Source of the DNA: JBEGQX01 sp041180805
Lineage (GTDB): Bacteria > Planctomycetota > Planctomycetia > Gemmatales > Gemmataceae
Assembly: GCA_041180805.1 (NCBI GenBank)
Contig: JBEGQX010000296.1
Coordinates: 1 to 9,244, forward strand
Reading direction: 5' to 3'
DNA length: 9,244 bases
Position 1 is the first letter of the stretch, and every line of letters starts with the position of its first letter. Of the stretch, positions 1 to 5,915 are shown one piece after another. Both the position numbers and the translations under genes were made by a program. The notes below the pieces were generated by a model. The model was not told where the DNA came from. It saw only the letters and a program-made list of their open reading frames with translations, and searched no databases.

Positions 1-760
1 CTTTTGTGGGCGGCACCGGATTATCTTTTGCGACATCGCTCAAATGAATCACCTGATCACCAGGCACCCGAAACTGATTTTTGAAAAAATCAACTAATTT
101 GGGAATGTTCTTTGCCCCAGAAACAGTTATTCCGTATTGAATTGGATTAGCATAAAAGTAATTGTGCACACTTACTAACATGGCACGCCTTGGAAACTTG
201 GCATTGGTAGCGGCGCCTCCCTTTTCCCCACCAGCTTTTTCAGAAGCGGTAGCTTTTTTCTTTGGAGAATCTGTTTCTTTTTTATCCTCGGAATACTTTG
301 GGTCCAACTGACCTGAACCATCTGCCACAGTTGTTTTCTTATCGTTGGCAAATTTAAGGACAAAAACAGCCCCTACTCCCCCGATAGTAAACAGGACTAA
401 TGCCAAAACAGCAGGAACAATCCAAGCCCCTGCTTTCTTCTTGCGTTTGGATGCGCCTGGTATTTCATCAAAATCCAAAGGATTTTGGTTAGCAACTTCT
501 GAGATTGGGGAATTTAAAGGTTTGGATTGACTTGCGGTTTGCGTTGGGGCCGGTGGGGTGCTACTCACCGGGCGGTTAGCTGTTTGGGGTTGTTTTGCAG
601 CCGTTACCCCTGGAACCGTGGGAACCTTGGGGGCTGTTGATGCCTTAATTTGCATGGTTGTATTGCAAAACTTGCATCGAATGTTCTTGTTAACCCAATC
701 TGCTGGTACACGGAGTACTTTTTTACAACCCGGGCAGGCAGTGTTTATGACATTCGACAT
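1..760 (-). CDS. Zinc-ribbon, membrane-anchored caspase-like (peptidase C14) protein, 3' end outside window
   Basis: The frame is open from an ATG at 758-760 to the window edge: 253 codons plus one base, C-terminus missing. Residues 9-32 form a zinc ribbon (CPGC at 9-12, CKFC at 29-32). A Pro/Thr/Ala/Gln-rich linker follows (about 40-100), then a basic KRKKK stretch (105-109) and one hydrophobic segment (about 113-135). A Lys/Glu/Gly-rich linker (138-187) leads into RRAMLVSVHNYFYANP at 191-206 and VPGDQVIHLSD at 232-242. That last part resembles the start of planctomycete caspase-family (peptidase C14) domains, in which a first beta strand is followed by a caspase p20 fold. The catalytic His and Cys would lie beyond the window, so activity cannot be judged. 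The basic stretch before the membrane helix suggests the zinc ribbon is cytoplasmic, but topology is inferred. GAGGG at 767-771, 6 nt before the ATG, supports this start. It lies 90 bp after pyrK in the same direction. The zinc ribbon and membrane helix are clear; the caspase call is less certain. Confidence 0.72.
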   Translation of the reverse strand, partial: MSNVINTACPGCKKVLRVPADWVNKNIRCKFCNTTMQIKASTAPKVPTVPGVTAAKQPQTANRPVSSTPPAPTQTASQSKPLNSPISEVANQNPLDFDEIPGASKRKKKAGAWIVPAVLALVLFTIGGVGAVFVLKFANDKKTTVADGSGQLDPKYSEDKKETDSPKKKATASEKAGGEKGGAATNAKFPRRAMLVSVHNYFYANPIQYGITVSGAKNIPKLVDFFKNQFRVPGDQVIHLSDVAKDNPVPPTK

Positions 761-850
761 GACAAACCCTCAAAGCTCCAAAATCCCTCTGTATTTTAGA
801 CGAAAGATACATCGATTTTGATCGCTAAGATATGGAATTATTCAAACTTT

Positions 851-1672
851 TTAATCGTGAACAAGGCAATTCGAATCAAATACAGGACCATCCACACAAA
901 TACGGCGATAATCCCAACCATCCCCAGTTTTTACCTTAACAACGCAGCTAAAACAAATCCCCAACCCGCAAGCCATTGGAGATTCCAAGGATACATGGCA
1001 AGGCATCTTTTTTTCATGCGCCAAATCCCCCAAAGCCTTCAACATTGGCTCAGGACCACATCCGTACCAGTGATCAGTAGGCGGCCTTTGTTCCAGTAGT
1101 TGGGTAACCCTGCCATGAAAACCCATAGATCCATCATCCGTAGCTAATGCCATTTGTATTCCGGCTTTTTCAAACTCCGAAACACCCGCAAAATAAGTTT
1201 TGTTTCTAACCCCGTAAATCATTTCAACAGAATCCAACATCTTCCTGGGGGCATCTCCACCATAGCCATGAATACCCAGCAACTGCTTGGCAAAAGTCAG
1301 GAATGGGGTTTGGCCGATTCCCCCCGCCACAAATGTAACTTTTTTAACATCCGGAAATATCGGGAATGGCTTTCCCAAGGGCCCCCAAACCTCGACAAAT
1401 TTACCTACTGTTAAATTGGGGAGCAAACTGGTCATCTTTCCAACTTGCAAATAAACGACATCTATCCCCAGCAATACACCATTTAAATCAAAGGCCAGGT
1501 CATAAAGGGCAAATGGTCTGCCAAGGAGAGGGTCACTTCCGGTTGGAATCCGAATCATGATAAATTGACCAGGCCTGATCAGGCTGGCTATTTCAGGACA
1601 GCGCAATCGAATCAGGTAGGTTTTTTCAGCAATCTTTTCCTGATGCAATATTTCCGCATTCACCTGATACAT
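851..1672 (-). CDS. pyrK: Dihydroorotate dehydrogenase electron transfer subunit (PyrK type)
   Basis: At 273 residues it is close to the usual PyrK length. In the family, this FAD/[2Fe-2S] subunit passes electrons from the PyrD FMN site to NAD+ during oxidation of dihydroorotate to orotate in pyrimidine synthesis. Visible motifs come in the expected order. The FAD-binding RPFALYD is at 52-58, and the nucleotide-binding GGIGQTPF is at 117-124. CGPEPM is at 205-210, and the iron-sulfur ligands are C235, C240, C243 and C259 (C-x4-C-x2-C-x15-C). All four cysteines are present, so the cluster should form. The ATG lies 3 bp after the stop of the pseudouridine synthase gene. Its Shine-Dalgarno AGGAA lies within the end of that gene, which suggests co-transcription and translational coupling. 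No pyrD is in the window, so the partner must be encoded elsewhere. A more general ferredoxin-NADP reductase-like role is the alternative, but the cysteine spacing favours PyrK. Confidence 0.88.
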   Translation of the reverse strand: MYQVNAEILHQEKIAEKTYLIRLRCPEIASLIRPGQFIMIRIPTGSDPLLGRPFALYDLAFDLNGVLLGIDVVYLQVGKMTSLLPNLTVGKFVEVWGPLGKPFPIFPDVKKVTFVAGGIGQTPFLTFAKQLLGIHGYGGDAPRKMLDSVEMIYGVRNKTYFAGVSEFEKAGIQMALATDDGSMGFHGRVTQLLEQRPPTDHWYGCGPEPMLKALGDLAHEKKMPCHVSLESPMACGLGICFSCVVKVKTGDGWDYRRICVDGPVFDSNCLVHD

Positions 1673-1675
1673 GAA

Positions 1676-2431
1676 TCATTCCTGTTCGCTGTTGGATTGA
1701 GAAGCCGATGCCTTCAGCAGTATTTCATATTCCCACTTTTTAAGCTTCCGGGATTTTCCCTTTGGCAGCCGGTCTAACCGAAGGGGCCCTATGGAAACGC
1801 GTTTCAGTTTGAGAACTTTGTGACCGAACTTTGCAAGCATCCTGCGGATTTCACGATTTTTACCTTCACAAAGGGTGATTTCAAGAAAACAACTATCCCC
1901 CTGCTTCTTCAAAGGCCTTACTCTTTTGGCTTTCAGCTTTCCCTCGCTGGTCCAAATTCCTTTGGTTAATTTTGCCAACTCTTCCGCCTTGGGAAATCCC
2001 GCCACCTGGACATGGTAGGTTTTTTCCACTCCAAACCTGGGATGAGTCAATTTCTGGGCAAAATCTCCATCGTTTGTCATTAAAAGCATTCCTTCGCTTT
2101 CTTCATCCAAACGCCCCACGGTAAAAACCCGCTCATGCACATGTGGAATAAGGTCCAGTGCCAAAGGCCTTCGCGACGGATCAAAATTTGTGCACAGGTA
2201 ACCCGCGGGCTTGTTCACAACCCAGTAGACATAATTTTCAGTCTGGACGGGCTTACCATCCACTTCAACATTTTGGCCAGGAAGCACTCGTGTTCCCAGG
2301 TCGGTTACCTTTTCACCATCAATAGTCACCCGGCCTTCAAGGATTAATCTTTCGCAGTGCCTTCTCGAATCAACCCCCGCATGCGCCAGATATTGATTCA
2401 ATCGCTTGCCATTTTGATCTTTAGATTCCAT
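1676..2431 (-). CDS. S4-domain pseudouridine synthase, RsuA/RluB/RluE/RluF family
   Basis: This 251-residue protein should convert a specific uridine in rRNA to pseudouridine. An N-terminal S4 RNA-binding domain spans about residues 9-62 (RLNQYLAHAGV at 10-20, followed by the VTIDGEKV region). The catalytic domain has NKPAGYLCT at 73-81 and the family signature GRLDEESEG at 106-114, with D109 as the catalytic aspartate. EGKNREIRRM at 189-198 is diagnostic of the RsuA/RluB branch. The C-terminal tail is short and polar, without the long basic tail of E. coli RluB. The exact target (16S or 23S) cannot be read from the sequence; RluB-like activity on 23S rRNA is the usual annotation for such proteins. 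An in-frame TGA lies 4-6 nt upstream, so the start cannot be earlier than 2431. Only a weak GGA-type ribosome site precedes it. It begins 28 bp after the yceH stop and ends 3 bp before pyrK. Confidence 0.9.
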   Translation of the reverse strand: MESKDQNGKRLNQYLAHAGVDSRRHCERLILEGRVTIDGEKVTDLGTRVLPGQNVEVDGKPVQTENYVYWVVNKPAGYLCTNFDPSRRPLALDLIPHVHERVFTVGRLDEESEGMLLMTNDGDFAQKLTHPRFGVEKTYHVQVAGFPKAEELAKLTKGIWTSEGKLKAKRVRPLKKQGDSCFLEITLCEGKNREIRRMLAKFGHKVLKLKRVSIGPLRLDRLPKGKSRKLKKWEYEILLKASASQSNSEQE

Positions 2432-2459
2432 ATTTCATCCAATTTCATCTTGGGTTCAC

Positions 2460-3173
2460 TCATGAAATTCTAGAACGAATGCTATCAATCATCCCGCGAA
2501 TTTCCTTGATTTCCTCTTGTAGCCTGGAAACCGTTTCTTTTAATTCCTCGAATTCCTGATTTGCTGGCCCGCCGGAACTTTCCTCAAGAGGAATCCCAGA
2601 TTGGGCTAACCTTTGCAATTCGACTGGTATATGAAACCCATGAGTTACCCTGGCCCCCCTGCGATCCTTGGGATCAAGCCATACAACCAGTTTCCTGGCG
2701 GCCATGGAATCCAAACTAGCCCGCAAATCTTCAAGAGAATCAAAAGACTCCATCCTTAGAACCCTTGAGCGAAGTTGCCCTTCTGTTTGGGGCCCTCTTA
2801 ATAGCAATTCCCCCAATATAGACATATCTCGTTTACTTAGATTCCATTTTTCGTAGAGATGATGCTGCCAGCGATCCACTCGACCGCCTTTTACCAGACT
2901 GACAATCCCTTTTTGAATGCAAGATTTAATGGCATTTTCAACCTGAAATTCATCAAGATTCATAATCGGATCTCGATTGGATTTCTGGTTTGAACCAGTA
3001 ACCAAGGCATTGAGTGTTAATGGATAATATTCAGGGGTTGTTTTGGCTTTCTCAATCAAAACGCCCAAAATTCGCCTATCAAAGACATCCAACGGAGGCC
3101 AACTTTCCATCGTTTTGCCCATTTCCTGATTTTGCTGTTCCATGTCATCTCCAGTCACGATTAATGGTTTCAT
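2460..3173 (-). CDS. yceH: DUF480 / YceH family winged-helix protein
   Basis: This 237-residue protein matches the YceH (DUF480) family, whose structure is two winged-helix domains and whose function is not established. Recognisable family blocks are RRILGVLIEKAKTTPEYYPL (33-52), LNALVTGSNQKSNRDP (54-69), and a second-domain block with LLRGPQTEGQLRSR. The last 30 or so residues (from about 205) are Glu/Lys/Arg-rich with heptad-like hydrophobics and probably form a coiled coil, which could allow dimerisation. Two starts are possible. The ATG at 3173 has GGAAAGG 10 nt upstream. An internal ATG at 3143 (residue 11) has GGAG at a better spacing of 5 nt, and conserved sequence begins only near residue 28. 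The protein may therefore be 227 residues. It is the first gene of the minus-strand run and is divergent from apgM. DNA binding is plausible from the fold but not shown. Confidence 0.88.
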   Translation of the reverse strand: MKPLIVTGDDMEQQNQEMGKTMESWPPLDVFDRRILGVLIEKAKTTPEYYPLTLNALVTGSNQKSNRDPIMNLDEFQVENAIKSCIQKGIVSLVKGGRVDRWQHHLYEKWNLSKRDMSILGELLLRGPQTEGQLRSRVLRMESFDSLEDLRASLDSMAARKLVVWLDPKDRRGARVTHGFHIPVELQRLAQSGIPLEESSGGPANQEFEELKETVSRLQEEIKEIRGMIDSIRSRIS

Positions 3174-3286
3174 GCAAAGAATACCTTTCCGTGGAAAATT
3201 TCTCCATAGAATCCCAAGAGGTGGTTGAATTAACCGAACTTTAAGCCCTTAAGGCATCTGTTGCTATTTCTTGCAGGGAAAAAGAC
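3174..3286. promoter_or_regulatory. Divergent promoter region between yceH and apgM
   Basis: This 113-bp gap must carry start signals for both diverging genes. It holds GGAAAGG for yceH (3184-3190, read on the minus strand) and AGGG (3276-3279) before apgM. It also holds short palindromes: TTTCCGTGGAAA at 3186-3197, GGTTGAATTAACC at 3223-3235 and CCTTAAGG at 3247-3254. I could not find a convincing -35/-10 pair, so the promoter assignment rests on gene orientation alone. Confidence 0.4.
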
Positions 3287-4492
3287 ATGAATCTACATGA
3301 ACTTATCAAGGAACTTCGGGAAGATAACAAATCAAAAATCGTATTACTTGTTGCTGACGGCCTAGGCGGACTACCTTTGAGCCCCGGAGGAAAAACCGAG
3401 CTTGAAACCGCACACACTCCCAACTTGGATCAGCTTGCCAAAGATGGTGTTTGCGGGCTTAGCACACCAGTTTTACCAGGAATTACCCCTGGAAGCGGCC
3501 CCGGTCATCTGGGGCTTTTTGGTTACGATCCACTCGAATATCGTATTGGTCGCGGCATTCTCGAAGCACTGGGTATCAACTTTGAAGTCGGCAGCCGGGA
3601 TGTCGCCATTCGCGGCAATTTCTGCACAGTAGATGCCAACGGCTTAATCACCGATCGAAGGGCTGGCCGCCCCAGCACCGAACGCTGTGTTGAAGTTTGT
3701 AACAAGTTAAAACAAATCAAAATACCCGGAGCGGAAGTTTTTGTAGAACCTGTCAGAGAACACAGATTTGTGGTTGTTTTTCGGGCGGACGGCCTAGGCG
3801 ACAAAGTCAACGACACTGACCCGCAACAAGTTGGCCTGAAAACATTAAAGGCAGAAGGTGCAGATGCCCTTTCCCAGAAAACCGCCTCCATTGCCAATCA
3901 GTTTATTGAGCAAGCTGGCAAGGTTTTGGCTAACGAAGGGGCGACCAATATGGTCACTTTGCGTGGTTTTGCCACCTACCCAAAAATTGAAACCATGCAA
4001 CAGGTTTATGGTCTAAAATCCGCTGCGATTGCGGTCTATCCCATGTATAGGGGACTGGCCAGACTTGTGGGAATGTCGATTCTAGATGCCGGCCAATCAT
4101 TGAACGATCAAATCGACACCCTTAAAAAGTCTTGGAATGATTATGATTTCTTTTTTATGCACTACAAATACACCGATAGCACAGGCGAAGATGGGAATTT
4201 CCCTGAAAAAGTGAAAATGATTGAGAAGCTTGATGCGGTTATCCCAAGCATCCGCAGCCTGAATCCTGATGTTTTTATGGTAACAGGCGATCATAGCACC
4301 CCGAGCAAAATGAAAAGCCATAGCTGGCACCCGGTTCCCACGGTCATATCTGCCTCAACCTGTAGAACAGATGCTGTTGCCCAATTCAGTGAAAGCAATT
4401 GCATACATGGCGGGTTAGGGCATTTTCAAGCCAAATATTTGATGTCCATGGCGATGGCACATGCCGGCCGCCTGGGTAAATTTGGCGCCTAA
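3287..4492 (+). CDS. apgM: 2,3-bisphosphoglycerate-independent phosphoglycerate mutase, archaeal type (ApgM)
   Basis: This 401-residue member of the alkaline phosphatase superfamily interconverts 3- and 2-phosphoglycerate in glycolysis and gluconeogenesis, using divalent metals and a phosphoserine intermediate. The N-terminal metal site is VADGLGG (D24), with TPNLDQLA at 44-51. The nucleophile region is TPGSGPGHLGLFGYDP (67-82), with S70 the likely phosphoserine. An archaeal-type insert domain covers roughly 100-230. The second metal block is YKYTDSTGEDGN (293-304), then VTGDHSTPS (332-340; D335, H336) and SHSWHPVP (344-351; H348). One oddity is the D-x3-H metal motif typical of the superfamily. 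Here it reads D297-x3-E301, so Glu replaces a ligand His. The rest of the site is intact, so the enzyme is probably active. The start is an ATG with AGGG 7 nt upstream. The gene is monocistronic, divergent from yceH, and ends at a strong terminator. A phosphonate-pathway homologue is a less likely alternative. Confidence 0.9.
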   Translation: MNLHELIKELREDNKSKIVLLVADGLGGLPLSPGGKTELETAHTPNLDQLAKDGVCGLSTPVLPGITPGSGPGHLGLFGYDPLEYRIGRGILEALGINFEVGSRDVAIRGNFCTVDANGLITDRRAGRPSTERCVEVCNKLKQIKIPGAEVFVEPVREHRFVVVFRADGLGDKVNDTDPQQVGLKTLKAEGADALSQKTASIANQFIEQAGKVLANEGATNMVTLRGFATYPKIETMQQVYGLKSAAIAVYPMYRGLARLVGMSILDAGQSLNDQIDTLKKSWNDYDFFFMHYKYTDSTGEDGNFPEKVKMIEKLDAVIPSIRSLNPDVFMVTGDHSTPSKMKSHSWHPVPTVISASTCRTDAVAQFSESNCIHGGLGHFQAKYLMSMAMAHAGRLGKFGA

Positions 4493-4510
4493 AGGTCCAA
4501 CTATTCATTC

Positions 4511-4573
4511 AAAAATCCAGGCTTCCCACGGCCACTCAATCATGACTGGCTCCAAGGGAAGCCTGGATTTTTT
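4511..4573. terminator. Bidirectional intrinsic terminator between apgM and prfB
   Basis: A perfect 17-bp inverted repeat has arms at 4511-4527 and 4556-4572, and ends in a T run on both strands. Read rightwards it gives a GC-rich stem (GGGAAGCCTGG arm) followed by six Ts, which suits apgM. Read leftwards it ends in five Ts, which suits prfB. The 28-nt loop is large for a terminator and contains a further short pair, GCCA 4531-4534 with TGGC 4547-4550. It begins 18 bp after the apgM stop. Confidence 0.85.
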
Positions 4574-4580
4574 GATTACT

Positions 4581-4624
4581 GATAGGCTTACAAAAGCGAC
4601 AGAAAAAGTTGCTAAAAGCCTATT
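4581..4624 (+). other. Second stem-loop in the apgM-prfB gap
   Basis: A two-part hairpin can form here. The outer stem is ATAGGCTT (4582-4589) with AAGCCTAT (4616-4623). The inner stem is AGCGAC (4595-4600) with GTTGCT (4608-4613), and the loop is AGAAAAA. The one non-Watson-Crick pair is G-U on a plus-strand transcript but A-C on a minus-strand transcript, so the fold favours plus-strand RNA. No T run follows, so it is not an obvious terminator. Its role is unknown. Confidence 0.5.
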
Positions 4625-4671
4625 AACAACCATTCATGTCATTTGCTTTTGAAATCGTTTATGAAACCGAG

Positions 4672-5821
4672 TTAAAGATCATCGTTCTCAATTGGTTTTG
4701 GCATTTTCAATTGCTGTTTCTTGTTCTTCAATTCCGCTTTATGGCGCAAGAAAGCCTGAATAAATTGATCGATATCTCCGTCCAAAACCTCAAAAACCTG
4801 CGCGGTATGATGTTCTGTGCGAACATCTTTCGCCAAAGTGTAGGGTTGAAGAACATAATTTCGAATCTGATAACCCCAGGCAACTTCACCTTTCTCGTCG
4901 TAGAGTTTTTCCACCTCGGCTTTGCGCTTTTGCTCTTCAATTCGATAAAGCTTCGCTTTGAGAAGTTTCATGGCCATGTCGTCATTCTTGTGCTGACTTC
5001 TCTCAGAGCGACTTTCCGCAGCAATTCCAGTTGGCTTGTGAATATACCTCACACCGCTTTCCGTTTTATTCTGATGCTGACCTCCAGGCCCACCACTTCG
5101 AAAAGTCTGGCGTTCCAGATCATCAGACTTAATTTCAATTTCGATACTGCCATCAATTTCCGGCATAACATCCACTGCGGCAAAGGAAGTATGCCTGCGA
5201 GCGTTGGAATCAAACGGACTAATTCTAACCAACCGGTGAACACCTGCTTCGCTTTGCAAATTACCGTAGGCATAATCCCCCACAACACGCAGCGTGGCAC
5301 TTCGAATGCCCGCCTCCTCATTACGCAATTCGTCCACGATTTCCACACCATACCCCTGCTTTTCCCCCCAACGGGAGTACATTCGCATAAGTATTTGGGC
5401 CCAATCGCACGCTTCGGTTCCACCGCCTCCCGCCTGAATCCTTAAGTAGGCATTACTTGCATCCTGCGGACCGCTTAACATGGATCGCAATTCAAAGTCA
5501 GCAAGCGAGGTTTCCACCTTGGTGAGTTCAGTGGCGAGTTCAACCTCCAAAGAAGAGTCCTCTGCGCACAACTCCGCTAAAGCCCCAAGATCGCCGGTGG
5601 ATTGTTGGATTTCTTCAAACGGCTTTAACAACCCATTCAATGGTTTTAGACCAGCAATAGTCTTTTGGGCTTTTTCCTGATTATCCCAAAAATCAGGGCG
5701 AGCCATCAAATCATTCAATTTTTGGCGTTCAGATGTTTTTGAAGGGATGTCAAAGAGAGTCCCGTAACTGCGTCAGCCTGCCTGTTAAATTTTCAAGGCG
5801 TTTTGTTAATTCACTATTCAT
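4672..5821 (-). CDS. prfB: Peptide chain release factor 2, expressed through programmed +1 frameshift
   Basis: RF2 reads UGA and UAA stop codons and triggers peptide release. The open frame without interruption covers only residues from the TTG at 5718 region onward and lacks the usual N-terminus. The missing part is upstream in another frame: ATG at 5819-5821, 23 codons ending LRDSL, then CTT TGA C (5749-5755). A +1 shift on CTT, skipping T5752, continues as DIPSK into ARPDFWDN, as in other RF2 proteins. This gives about 382 residues. Key motifs, numbered after the shift, are the RF2-specific SPF (201-203), which recognises the stop codon, and the catalytic GGQ (246-248). The GGGTEACDWAQ and AGVHRLVRISPF blocks are also typical. 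AAGGGA lies 6-7 nt before the ATG. Regulation is presumably the classic autoregulation in which low RF2 promotes the frameshift, and an RNA helix reported here may add to it. It is divergent from the SDR gene. Confidence 0.93.
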
Positions 5822-5840
5822 AACGAATCCCTTCAAAAAC
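5735..5840 (-). promoter_or_regulatory. prfB: 14-nt inverted repeat linking the prfB ribosome-binding site to the frameshift site
   Basis: Arm 1 (5827-5840) reads GTTTTTGAAGGGAT on the prfB strand and contains the Shine-Dalgarno AAGGGA. Arm 2 (5735-5748) reads ATCCCTTCAAAAAC and starts directly after CTTTGAC. The arms are perfect complements separated by 78 nt that hold the start codon and the whole first frame. In the mRNA they could pair and hide the ribosome-binding site. The pairing is seen in the sequence; the regulatory role is inferred. Confidence 0.55.
5749..5755 (-). promoter_or_regulatory. prfB: Programmed +1 frameshift site of prfB (CTT TGA C)
   Basis: The heptamer CTTTGAC sits at codons 23-24 of the prfB first frame and is identical to the canonical RF2 shift site. 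A purine-rich CGGGA lies a few bases upstream (its last base 4 nt before CTT), where E. coli has a Shine-Dalgarno-like AGGGGG that stimulates shifting. The match here is weaker. The TGA is in frame with the upstream ATG, and the main RF2 frame follows after a one-base skip. Confidence 0.93.
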
Positions 5841-5915
5841 TTGTCCATGAACCGGAAATTTTATTGTATCTTATTTAACATATTGAATTATCACATGAAC
5901 AATAAAGGCAAGAAA
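5822..5915. promoter_or_regulatory. AT-rich divergent promoter region between prfB and the SDR gene
   Basis: This 94-bp gap is AT-rich toward the SDR side. On the minus strand, TGTGATAAT (5887-5895) resembles an extended -10 element and would place a prfB transcript start about 60 nt before its ATG. No good -35 box goes with it. AGG at 5906-5908, 7 nt before the ATG, is the ribosome site of the SDR gene. No convincing plus-strand promoter was found. Confidence 0.35.

Noticed and set aside
3186..3254. Short palindromes TTTCCGTGGAAA, GGTTGAATTAACC and CCTTAAGG as operators
   Set aside because: The arms are only 4-5 bp, there is no second copy and no adjacent regulator gene; too weak to claim.
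3523..3897. A 124-codon minus-strand frame inside apgM
   Set aside because: It is a shadow of apgM coding sequence; the product has no recognisable motif.
4557..4566. GGAAGCCTG shared with 8074-8082, as a possible repeat family
   Set aside because: It is only nine bases long, in different structural contexts; a chance match is likely.
4636..5445. A 269-codon open frame on the plus strand
   Set aside because: It lies wholly antisense to prfB, which has full family motifs; its translation resembles no family and has no ribosome site.
5733..5915. N-terminal extension of the SDR frame
   Set aside because: It overlaps the prfB start on the other strand, lacks a ribosome site, and the SDR fold begins right after the ATG at 5916.
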